From positions 1 through 6,325 of the forward strand of contig JAGCQO010000119.1 in the NCBI GenBank assembly GCA_017965125.1: a stretch of DNA of 6,325 nucleotides, written 5' to 3'. Shown here one piece after another: positions 1 through 5,942 of this stretch (position 1 is the stretch's first letter; each line of letters begins with the position of its first letter). The notes under the pieces were generated by a model, which was not told the DNA's origin, searched no databases, and saw nothing but the letters and a program-made list of their open reading frames with translations. Source of the stretch: Paludibacteraceae bacterium. Its GTDB lineage: Bacteria; Bacteroidota; Bacteroidia; Bacteroidales; Paludibacteraceae. Position numbers and translations under genes: made by a program.

Positions 1-24
1 AGCCAGGATCAAACTCTTCGTTCT
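1..24 (-). rRNA. rrs: 16S ribosomal RNA, first 24 nt only (5' end)
   Basis: Read on the minus strand, the window ends in GAAGAGTTTGATCCTGGCT, the nearly universal 5' end of bacterial 16S rRNA (the 27F primer site). Aligning to the E. coli 5' end (AAATTGAAGAGTTTGATC...) places nucleotide 1 near position 24. That boundary is by analogy and could be off by a few bases. The rest of the gene lies beyond the left edge. A promoter and leader of about 195 nt stand just upstream in the same direction, so this is the start of an rrn operon and not an isolated fragment. Confidence 0.93.
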
Positions 25-220
25 AATATAAATGTAAAATTAAAACCTTCGTCATCTCCCGGTCTTTCTCTCAAAAACCTCCACTCCGAAAAATGAAGGC
101 CAGGAATCGACCCTGGTTCGAAAACCAGGCATCTCTCAAATTTCTATTGCATTCAGTACTTTAAAGATCGCTCTTTCGTAGAACAGGAGCCGATTCAACA
201 GCTTTCCTCTCTCGTTTTGC
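25..220 (-). other. Transcribed leader of the rRNA operon (pre-16S 5' spacer)
   Basis: This is the stretch between the inferred rrn transcription start and the 16S 5' end. It has no credible coding frame. It holds a tandem hairpin region at 98-129. It also holds, at about 157-168, the minus-strand sequence GATCTTTAAAGT, which resembles the CTTTAA core of the boxA antitermination element (E. coli TGCTCTTTAACA); this match is weak and unproven. In rrn operons such leaders carry antitermination signals and one strand of the RNase III processing stem. The partner strand would lie 3' of 16S, outside the window. Confidence 0.7.
98..129 (-). other. Two mutually exclusive hairpins in the rRNA leader
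   Basis: Positions 112-118 (CCTGGTT) and 123-129 (AACCAGG) form a perfect 7-bp stem around a 4-nt loop. Positions 100-104 (CCAGG) can instead pair with 112-116 (CCTGG) around a 7-nt loop. Both use the 112-116 block, so only one can form at a time. On the transcribed strand the second hairpin reads CCAGG-GTCGATT-CCTGG. That has the 5-bp stem and 7-nt loop of a tRNA T-arm (usual loop TTCRANY) apart from the first loop base. No matching acceptor, D or anticodon arm is seen, so it is not a tRNA gene. Confidence 0.6.
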
Positions 221-225
221 GGATG

Positions 226-256
226 CAAAGGTAGGCACTTTTTCGCTTTCTCCAAA
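226..256 (-). promoter_or_regulatory. rRNA operon promoter, Bacteroidota type, with A-tract UP-like element
   Basis: On the minus strand a -33 box TTTG (256-253) is separated by exactly 19 nt from a perfect -7 box TACCTTTG (233-226). This matches the TTTG / TAnnTTTG consensus of the primary sigma factor of this phylum. Just upstream, 263-285 contains long A/T runs on both sides of a short break, as expected of an UP element that boosts rRNA promoters. Transcription should start a few bases below 226, giving a leader of about 195 nt before 16S. A TTTGC-N4-GCAAA dyad (216-229) overlaps the -7 box and start region. Confidence 0.85.
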
Positions 257-407
257 CTTTTTACAAGAAAAAAATTGAAAAAAATGCGCGGATTTCGCTA
301 ACTCGCTGTGATTCAGCACTCGCAGCACACGATTTTTTTTCGAGATTTTCTAAGAAGAAAAGGGGACAGCCTACTATATATATAATATGATTGCGACAAA
401 CGCACCC
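257..407. other. Intergenic spacer between prfB terminator and rrn promoter, no gene seen
   Basis: No credible coding frame is present. The segment next to the rrn promoter is A/T-rich (263-285). A short alternating TA run lies at 375-386. A small 4-bp dyad, GCTG-N5-CAGC, lies near 304-316, and ACTCGC occurs twice nearby. The only TTTG on the minus strand near the TA run (400-397) has no TAnnTTTG at the right spacing, so no second rrn promoter is called here. Confidence 0.6.
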
Positions 408-452
408 AAAAAAGACATTGCCCAACCGAGTTTTCGTCTCGATTGGGCAATG
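408..452 (-). terminator. Rho-independent terminator of prfB
   Basis: CATTGCCCAA (416-425) and TTGGGCAATG (443-452) pair perfectly over 10 bp. The stem continues after one mismatch with CGAG/CTCG (427-430 with 438-441), leaving a 7-nt loop. On the minus strand the stem is followed after two bases by six T residues (413-408), the classic intrinsic terminator layout. It sits 22 nt past the prfB stop codon and about 150 bp before the rrn promoter in the same direction, so it separates the ligase-prfB transcript from the rRNA operon. Confidence 0.9.
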
Positions 453-474
453 ACCATATCTTATATGATTAATA

Positions 475-1585
475 TCACTCGCCGCCGAACTCCATCAAAT
501 ATGCCTTTATGAACGCATCAATGTCGCCATCCATGACCGCCTGGACATTGGATGTCTGATAGTCGGTACGGTGGTCCTTGACACGACGGTCGTCGAAAAC
601 ATAGCTTCGTATCTGCGAACCCCACTCGATTTTTTTCTTGCCGGCTTCTATCTTCGCCGTCTCCTGGCGACGCTTTTCCAACTCCAAGTCATATAATTGC
701 GAGCGCAAAAGCCTCAAGGCGTTCTCCTTGTTCTTAGGCTGGTCGCGGCTCTCGGTGTTCTCTATCACTATTTCATCGTCCAAACCTGTCACTGGGTTCT
801 TGAATTTATAATGAAGTCGCACACCCGACTCGACCTTGTTGACGTTCTGACCGCCGGCACCGCTGGAACGGAATGTGTCCCACGACAGGTTCGCCTGCTG
901 GATTTCCACCTCGATGGAATCATCAACGAGCGGAACCACAAACACAGAAGTGAAGGACGTCATTCTCTTGCCTTGCGCATTGAACGGAGAGACTCTCACA
1001 AGACGGTGCACGCCGTTCTCGCTCTTGAGGTGCCCGTAGGCATAATCGCCTTCTATCTTTATTGTGACAGTTTTGATTCCAGCCTCATCGCCGTCGATAA
1101 GACTCGTGATCTGCGCACTCAGTTCGTGACGCTCGCACCATCTCAGGTACATTCGCATAAGCATCTGCGCCCAATCCTGCGCCTCAGTGCCACCAGCGCC
1201 TGCCACTATTTTGAGGACAGCGCCGAGCGCATCTTCCTCCTTGCGCAGCATGTTCTTCATCTCCAATTCCTCGACAGCCTCCTTCGCCTTGCTGAACGAA
1301 AGGTCGAGTTCCTCTTCGCTTATGGCTTCCTCTTTGTAAAAGTCGAACGACAACGCCAGCTCATCGACGAGCGCCTTGACCTTATTATACCCCTCGATCC
1401 ACTGCTTTATGCCCCTAACCTTCTTCATCTGAAGCTCGGCGGCCTTAGGATCGTTCCAGAAATCAGGGTCCTGTGTCCTCGACTCCTCTTCCTCTAACTT
1501 TATTTTCTTTCCATCGATGTCAAAGATACCTCCTCAACGCGCCCTCGCGTTCTTGCATATCTTTAAGCAAGTCTATTGTTACCAT
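475..1585 (-). CDS. prfB: Peptide chain release factor 2, expressed by programmed +1 frameshift
   Basis: RF2 reads UGA and UAA stop codons in the ribosomal A site and triggers peptide release. The gene is in two parts. The first starts at ATG 1585-1583, codes MVTIDLLKDMQEREGALRRYL and stops at TGA 1522-1520. The second runs 1521 to 475; the ribosome skips base 1522 and continues with Asp (GAC). The joined product is about 369 aa, matching the usual RF2 length. Its N-terminal part is a charged helical domain; SPF, the stop-codon recognition motif, falls at about residues 199-201, and GAGGQ, the peptidyl-transferase motif, at about 242-246. These agree well with E. coli (SPF 205-207, GGQ 250-252). 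SPF rather than PxT marks it as RF2, not RF1. An ATG at 1428 is an internal Met, not the start. The gene starts 20 nt after the acyl-CoA ligase stop with no promoter of its own visible, so the two are probably co-transcribed. An intrinsic terminator follows. Confidence 0.96.
1519..1534 (-). promoter_or_regulatory. prfB programmed +1 frameshift site (autoregulation)
   Basis: The minus strand reads AGGAGG-TAT-CTT-TGA-C. It has an internal Shine-Dalgarno-like AGGAGG (1534-1529), a 3-nt spacer, the slippery CTT (1525-1523) and the in-frame TGA followed by C (1522-1519), a poor termination context. This is the layout of the E. coli site (AGGGGG TAT CTT TGA C). When RF2 is scarce the UGA is read slowly, the tRNA-Leu slips onto UUU and translation continues in +1; when RF2 is plentiful it terminates at codon 22. 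The mechanism is established for prfB and inferred here from the identical arrangement. Confidence 0.95.
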
Positions 1586-1605
1586 AATAGTAGTTTATAT
1601 TAATG

Positions 1606-3411
1606 TTATTTGTTTTTATCATACATGCGCTCAATGAGAGTCGCGTACTTCTGTGTTATGAACAGTCGTCTGAACTTGAGTGTGTTGGTCAACTCGCCGC
1701 CCTCAAGAGTGAAGCCCTTTGGAATAAGAGAGAACTTCTTGATATGCTCGAATGGCGCCATGCCTGCCTGCAGACGGTCTATCTCACTTTCGTAGAATCG
1801 GTACACTCTCGCGTCGCCAATAATCGCCTTGACGCTATTGACTCCCCAGCCCTCGGCCTTGATTTTTTCCTTCAACGCCTCAAAGTCAGGAACAATCAAC
1901 GCCGTGACGTAGTTCCTGTTGTCGCCGACAACCATGATTTGCTCGATATACGGACTCGCCGCCAGACTCATCTCTATCTGTTGCGGCGCAATGTATTTGC
2001 CATTCGATGTCTTGAACAGGTCTTTTATTCTTTCCGTCAAATACAAATGACCGTCCTCTATCTTGCCCGCATCACCTGTTCTGAAATATCCATCCTCGGT
2101 GAATGCGGCCTTGTTGGCCTCCGGATTATTGAAATAGCCTTTTGTTATGGTGCCGCCCTTGATTAGGATTTCATCGTCCTCGCCTATCTTCACATCAAGT
2201 CCGTCCAGCACTCTGCCGACGCTGCCTATGCGATAATTCTTATAGTCGAAGCACGCGACCGTCGCTGTTGACTCCGTCAGGCCGTAGCCGTACATGATAG
2301 GAATGCCGAGTCCACGCAAGAAAAGCAGTATCTGATTCGACAGGCTCGAACCTGCCACAGGGAAGAAATTTCCATTCTCGATGCCAAGTGTCTCGCGAAT
2401 GCCTTTGAAAACAAGACGGTTCAATATCTTATAACGAAGCGTCAGCCACCAATACGGCTCACGACCCTTGTCGATGTACTCGACATTGTACTGCCGCGCA
2501 ACGGCGAGCGCCCATGTGGCAAAGCCTTTCTTCAGCGGCGGCATCATGTTTATCTTTCTCAGTATTCCCAAATACACCTTCTCCCAGAAACGAGGAACGC
2601 CGCACATAAGCGTCGGACGAACTTCCTTCAGGGAAACAAGTATGTCTTTCGGATTGTAGTTGACATAAAGCGGAACGCTCTTGGTCATGCACAGATAACA
2701 CCAAGCCCTCTCGAACACGTGTGTAATAGGCAGGAACGTCAGCGAACGGTCGTCTCGAGTGATTGACACAAGACGGTCCTGGTTCCTCTTCATGGCGTCA
2801 AGATAGTTGGAGTGCGTCAACACAACTCCCTTGGGATTGCCGGTCGTGCCGGAAGTGTACATTATGGTGGCGATGTCGTCAGCCGAGTAGCTCTCCGCAG
2901 GATGGATTTCCGAGTTATCCCCAGTTCCTTCCAATTCCAGCGTGTCGTAATATCTCGCCTTCTCGACACCTTCGATGTTTATATCTCTGCCAAGCGCCAC
3001 AATCAGCTCAACACTCGCCGAAGTTTTGCTGACCTCGACTGCGTTGTCGAACTGCGCCTGATCGCCAGTGTATATCACCTTGACCTGCGCGTCATCCACG
3101 ATGAACTTGAGCTGTTCGCATGAAGATGTCGCATAAACCGGCACCGTGGTCGCCTTCAATGTGAAATTGGCAAAGTCGGCAATGATGGCCTCCGGACAAT
3201 TCTGCGAATAAACGGCGAGTCTTGAATTCTCACCGACGCCCCTTTTTCTCAAGGCATGGGCGAGACGAGTCACCTTCGCGTAGAAATCATTACTCGACAA
3301 AGGTTTCCACTCGCTTTCCTTTGCTCCCTTGAACCACAAAATGGGTCTGTCGCCGTTCTTTTCGCTGAGAAATTTAGGCAGCAACGCATAGTGTATGATT
3401 TCGTCTTTCAT
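1606..3411 (-). CDS. Long-chain acyl-CoA ligase (AMP-forming)
   Basis: Activates fatty acids to acyl-CoA through an acyl-adenylate, using ATP and CoA (ANL superfamily). The 601 residues contain the family motifs in order: P-loop YTSGTTGNPKGV (185-196), YGYGLTE (374-380), YFRTGD (442-447), the hinge block RIKDLFKTSNGKYIAPQQIE (461-480), and the C-terminal GELTNTLKFRR with the probable catalytic Lys579. The LTxTLK ending and length of about 600 aa fit the FadD15/FAA1-like long-chain group better than short-chain acetyl-CoA synthetases. Substrate chain length cannot be read from sequence. No signal peptide or membrane helix is evident; the protein is probably cytoplasmic or peripherally membrane-bound. 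ATG 3411 follows A/T-rich DNA and a good promoter about 35 bp upstream, so it is a well supported start. Its likely role is to recycle or import fatty acids for lipid synthesis, which suits the nearby acpP-fabF. prfB follows after 20 nt. Confidence 0.93.
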   Translation of the reverse strand: MKDEIIHYALLPKFLSEKNGDRPILWFKGAKESEWKPLSSNDFYAKVTRLAHALRKRGVGENSRLAVYSQNCPEAIIADFANFTLKATTVPVYATSSCEQLKFIVDDAQVKVIYTGDQAQFDNAVEVSKTSASVELIVALGRDINIEGVEKARYYDTLELEGTGDNSEIHPAESYSADDIATIMYTSGTTGNPKGVVLTHSNYLDAMKRNQDRLVSITRDDRSLTFLPITHVFERAWCYLCMTKSVPLYVNYNPKDILVSLKEVRPTLMCGVPRFWEKVYLGILRKINMMPPLKKGFATWALAVARQYNVEYIDKGREPYWWLTLRYKILNRLVFKGIRETLGIENGNFFPVAGSSLSNQILLFLRGLGIPIMYGYGLTESTATVACFDYKNYRIGSVGRVLDGLDVKIGEDDEILIKGGTITKGYFNNPEANKAAFTEDGYFRTGDAGKIEDGHLYLTERIKDLFKTSNGKYIAPQQIEMSLAASPYIEQIMVVGDNRNYVTALIVPDFEALKEKIKAEGWGVNSVKAIIGDARVYRFYESEIDRLQAGMAPFEHIKKFSLIPKGFTLEGGELTNTLKFRRLFITQKYATLIERMYDKNK

Positions 3412-3447
3412 TGATTTTACGGTTTAAGAATCTGTGTATGTTAAACA

Positions 3448-3479
3448 CAAAATTAAAGCTCTTTTGAAAAAGGAGCAAA
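3448..3479 (-). promoter_or_regulatory. Promoter of the acyl-CoA ligase-prfB unit
   Basis: On the minus strand, TTTG (3479-3476) is followed after 20 nt by TAATTTTG (3455-3448), a full match to the Bacteroidota TTTG / TAnnTTTG pattern. The expected start lies near 3442, leaving a leader of about 30 nt before ATG 3411. It lies in the rnc-ligase gap, so the ligase and prfB can be transcribed apart from acpP-fabF-rnc. Confidence 0.75.
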
Positions 3480-3484
3480 GGAAT

Positions 3485-3516
3485 CAATTTCTATTAAGGT
3501 TTTTTCAAAGAAATTG
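3485..3516. repeat. Inverted repeat spanning the rnc stop codon
   Basis: CAATTTCT (3485-3492) and AGAAATTG (3509-3516) are perfect 8-bp complements around a 16-nt loop that contains most of the rnc stop codon. The stem is A/T-rich and no T-run follows on the minus strand, so it does not look like an intrinsic terminator. It may be a weak 3' structure or chance. Confidence 0.35.
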
Positions 3517-4284
3517 CCTTACTTTCTGCTGATGCTTGGATGCCCACCTGAGGAAATCACCAGCGGCGTGTTGCTGAGCCTCTTTTTTCGAAAAGCCCCA
3601 TGCCTCCGAAGCCTTCTTCTCGTTCACAAAAAGAGTCACATAGAATACCTTGCGGTTGTCACGCAGATCCTCTCTGTCGTCATACCTTATCTCAACCCTG
3701 TGTTTCTGTGCCCACTCGACCATCTTCGACTTGTAATTCTCATCGTGCATCACGACGTCGTCAATGTCGATTTTGTCAAGGATGCGCGTCTTGATGAAAA
3801 ACCTCGCGGCATCATAGCCCAAGTCTAAATACACCGCACCGACCAAGGCCTCGAGAGCATTGCCGAGAATATCGACGCTGTTGGTGTTGCTATCGACATT
3901 CCTTTTCACCAACTCGTCAAAGTTCAGCTCACGCGCCACCTCATTGAGAGTGTCGCGCTTCACGATTCTCGACCTCACCGAAGTCAGGAAACCTTCCTTC
4001 TTGCCTGGATACCTCGAGTAAAGCTCATCGCTCACGACCGCCTCGATAATCGCGTCGCCCAAGAACTCGAGCCTTTCGTTATCGACTTCGGAGCCGTCGG
4101 CGCTTTTTACCCTCACCGACTTATGAGTCAATGCCACTTCATACAGCCTCGCGTTCTTCACACGGCTGCCGACAAGCGGCTCATACAACAAGAAAGGCTC
4201 TCGGCGAAATTTCGTCAAGAGCCTCACTTTATCTAAAATACTTTTTATTTTACTTCTCAAACTTCTTAAGAATAACGCTCGCAT
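3505..4284 (-). CDS. rnc: Ribonuclease III
   Basis: Cleaves double-stranded RNA, including the stems that release 16S and 23S from the rRNA precursor, and some mRNAs. The catalytic domain carries the signature NERLEFLGD (about residues 69-77 in the 259-aa form), which supplies E70, E73 and D77, equivalent to E. coli E38, E41 and D45. A second block, ILGNALEALVGAVYLD, holds E145 (E. coli E117) but has Asn142 where E. coli has Asp114. The C-terminal double-stranded RNA-binding domain runs from about NYKSKMVEW to GFSKKEAQQHAAGDFL. The N-terminal basic extension of about 40 residues is longer than in E. coli. Start: the first ATG in frame (4284) overlaps the 3' end of fabF by 35 nt. TTG at 4296 (263 aa) or TTG at 4260 (251 aa) is also possible, and none has a ribosome-binding site to decide. 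The overlap implies co-transcription with fabF and acpP. Confidence 0.93.
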   Translation of the reverse strand: MRALFLRSLRSKIKSILDKVRLLTKFRREPFLLYEPLVGSRVKNARLYEVALTHKSVRVKSADGSEVDNERLEFLGDAIIEAVVSDELYSRYPGKKEGFLTSVRSRIVKRDTLNEVARELNFDELVKRNVDSNTNSVDILGNALEALVGAVYLDLGYDAARFFIKTRILDKIDIDDVVMHDENYKSKMVEWAQKHRVEIRYDDREDLRDNRKVFYVTLFVNEKKASEAWGFSKKEAQQHAAGDFLRWASKHQQKVRQFL

Positions 4285-5506
4285 TGTGTCCGCCAAATCC
4301 GAACGTGTTTGACAAAGCTACTTTTACATCACGCTTCTGTGCTTTGTTGAATGTGAAGTTGAGCTTGTAGTCAATCTCCTCATCATCGTCGCCCTCGGCG
4401 TGATTGATTGTCGGAGGCACGATGCCATTAACGATAGTCTGAACACAAATCATGGCCTCTGTTGCGCCAGCAGCTCCAAGCATGTGGCCGGTCATTGACT
4501 TTGTTGAGCTAATGTTAAGTTTGTATGCGTGCTCGCCGAACACCTCTTTGATTGCGTTTGCCTCCGAACGGTCTCCTGCTCCAGTAGAAGTACCATGCAC
4601 ATTCACATAGTCAACATCCTCTGGCTTCAAGCCTGCGTCCTTCAGCGCTCTCTGCATAACCAGACGCGCTCCGTCAGGATGAGGAAGTGTGATGTGGTAA
4701 GCGTCAGCCGACATGCCACCACCGACAACCTCGCACAAAATGTTAGCGCCTCTTGCCAATGCGTGCTCAAGCTCTTCGAACACAAGGACAGAACCTCCCT
4801 CGCCCATAACGAAACCGTCGCGGCTTGCGCTGAACGGACGAGACGCTGTCTCTGGAGAATCGTTTCTTGTTGACAATGCAGTCATCGAGTTGAATCCTGC
4901 CACACCGCTTTGGATGATAGCCGCCTCAGCACCGCCTGCGAATATCACGTTCGCCTTACCCAAACGAATCAGGTTGAACGCGTCGATAAGCGCATGAGTA
5001 GAAGAAGCGCATGCAGACGCCGTAGAATAGTTTGGTCCACGGAATCCGTATTTGATAGCTATCTGACCTGCTGATATGTCAGAAATCATCTTTGGTATAA
5101 AGAATGGATTGAACTTCGGACCCTGATCAAGGTGCTGGTAGTAATAGCCGACCTCGGTCTCGAGAGTCTCCATGCCGCCGATACCAGCAGCAACTATCAC
5201 ACCGATTTCATCCTTGTCTTCTTTCTCTAAGTCAAGTCCAGAATTCTTAACAGCCTCGTCAGCCGCAACTATCGCGAACTGTGCGTAACGGTCGAGCTTG
5301 CGTCCTTCCTTACGGTCGAAATAGTTGTTGACATCGTAACCTTTTACCTCACAGGCAAACTTTGTCTTAAAGTCAGTTGTGTCGAAATGAGTGATTGGAC
5401 CGGCACCGCTCTTACCCTCGACAAGCGCCTTCCATGTCTCGTCAGCGCCGATGGCAAGAGGATTGATCGTTCCAAGACCTGTTACTACGACTCTTTTTAA
5501 TTCCAT
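4250..5506 (-). CDS. fabF: Beta-ketoacyl-ACP synthase II
   Basis: Catalyses chain elongation in type II fatty-acid synthesis by condensing malonyl-ACP with acyl-ACP, with loss of CO2. The 418-aa protein has the usual length and the full Cys-His-His triad: Cys166 in STASACASS, His304 in VHGTSTGAGD and His341 in TGHMLGAAG. Lys336 (SSTKSMTGH) matches the conserved E. coli Lys335. The C-terminal GFGGHN (403-408) is the glycine-rich loop next to the gating Phe. The C-H-H triad separates it from FabH (C-H-N). FabF and FabB are closely related; the length and the partnership with acpP favour FabF. The ATG at 5506 gives the canonical N-terminus (MELKRVVVTGLG). It starts 36 nt after acpP and its 3' end overlaps rnc, so acpP-fabF-rnc reads as one operon. 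Confidence 0.97.
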   Translation of the reverse strand: MELKRVVVTGLGTINPLAIGADETWKALVEGKSGAGPITHFDTTDFKTKFACEVKGYDVNNYFDRKEGRKLDRYAQFAIVAADEAVKNSGLDLEKEDKDEIGVIVAAGIGGMETLETEVGYYYQHLDQGPKFNPFFIPKMISDISAGQIAIKYGFRGPNYSTASACASSTHALIDAFNLIRLGKANVIFAGGAEAAIIQSGVAGFNSMTALSTRNDSPETASRPFSASRDGFVMGEGGSVLVFEELEHALARGANILCEVVGGGMSADAYHITLPHPDGARLVMQRALKDAGLKPEDVDYVNVHGTSTGAGDRSEANAIKEVFGEHAYKLNISSTKSMTGHMLGAAGATEAMICVQTIVNGIVPPTINHAEGDDDEEIDYKLNFTFNKAQKRDVKVALSNTFGFGGHNASVILKKFEK

Positions 5507-5542
5507 GCCCTTATACTTATAACAAGAATAGAAAAGTTCTTA

Positions 5543-5782
5543 TTACTTCTGAGATGCGTTCTCAACGTAGCTGATAGCGTCACCTACAGTTGCGATCTTC
5601 TCTGCCTGATCATCAGGAATTGAAATGCCGAACTCCTTCTCGAACTCCATGATGAGCTCTACAGTGTCAAGAGAATCTGCACCAAGGTCGTTAGTGAAGC
5701 TTGCTTCTGGAGTTACCTCGCTTGCCTCAACACCTAACTTATCTACAATGATTGCTTTTACTTTTTCTGCTACTTCTGACAT
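5543..5782 (-). CDS. acpP: Acyl carrier protein
   Basis: Small acidic carrier that holds growing acyl chains on a phosphopantetheine arm during fatty-acid synthesis and hands them to FabF and other enzymes. The 79 residues contain the invariant GADSLD motif; Ser37 (Ser36 after Met removal) is the attachment site. Helix II after it ([15 protein letters not shown]) is strongly acidic, as expected for binding partner enzymes. Length and the [18 protein letters not shown] start are typical of housekeeping ACPs, not of polyketide carrier domains. The gene is first in the acpP-fabF-rnc operon; its start at 5782 follows an A/T-rich leader of about 45 nt without a Shine-Dalgarno sequence. Confidence 0.98.
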   Translation of the reverse strand: MSEVAEKVKAIIVDKLGVEASEVTPEASFTNDLGADSLDTVELIMEFEKEFGISIPDDQAEKIATVGDAISYVENASQK

Positions 5783-5833
5783 AACTTTAAATTTTTAGTT
5801 AATGAATAGATTTTTAGTTTTAAATTTGCGGTG

Positions 5834-5864
5834 CAAAGGAAAAGATAATTTTCTTAAACACAAA
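5834..5864 (-). promoter_or_regulatory. acpP-fabF-rnc promoter
   Basis: On the minus strand TTTG (5864-5861) is followed after 19 nt by TTCCTTTG (5841-5834), one mismatch from TAnnTTTG and directly comparable to the rrn promoter (TACCTTTG). The start should lie near 5828, about 45 nt before acpP. A TTTGC-N3-GCAAA dyad (5825-5837) overlaps the -7 box and start. The -33 box is embedded in the perfect palindrome CAAATATATTTG (5861-5872), whose minus strand also reads as a perfect TATATTTG -7 box (5868-5861). The nearest TTTG upstream of that box is only 16 nt away, so that alternative is weaker. Confidence 0.65.
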
Positions 5865-5872
5865 TATATTTG
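5861..5872. repeat. Perfect 12-bp palindrome between acpP and purN
   Basis: CAAATATATTTG is fully self-complementary and reads TATATTTG, a perfect Bacteroidota -7 box, on both strands. It lies in the 160-bp gap between divergent acpP and purN and overlaps the proposed acpP -33 box. It could be a regulator-binding site, a bidirectional promoter element or a chance product of A/T-rich DNA. No well-spaced -33 box was found for the plus-strand version. Confidence 0.5.
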
Positions 5873-5942
5873 TTGTCTTTTGCTCAAAAAACAGCATTCT
5901 GTGCATTGTTTTAACCTTTATTTTTAATTAATTTCAATTTTT

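Noticed and set aside
98..130. A possible tRNA gene or tRNA-derived attachment site in the rRNA leader
   Set aside because: Only a T-arm-like hairpin is present; there is no acceptor stem partner, D arm, anticodon arm or adjacent integrase.
371..400. Possible second rrn promoter at the TATATA run
   Set aside because: TTTG at 400-397 has no TAnnTTTG at 19-21 nt spacing; the TA run alone is not evidence in this phylum.
697..1497. A 266-codon open frame on the plus strand opposite prfB
   Set aside because: It lies fully antisense to a clearly conserved RF2 gene, its translation shows no known motif, and its length follows from the codon pattern of the real gene.
1603..2166. A 187-codon open frame on the plus strand opposite the acyl-CoA ligase
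   Set aside because: It is antisense to the C-terminal ANL motifs of the ligase, with no recognisable domain and no promoter.
3485..3516. Inverted repeat as an rnc terminator
   Set aside because: The stem is A/T-rich, the loop is long at 16 nt, and no T-run follows in the direction of transcription.
4529..4997. Overlapping plus-strand open frames opposite fabF
   Set aside because: They mirror the conserved fabF coding strand and show no family resemblance.
5906..5936. Possible purN promoter TTG-N20-TAATTTCA on the plus strand
   Set aside because: The -7 box breaks the TTTG core and ends only a few bases before the ATG, so it is too weak to call.
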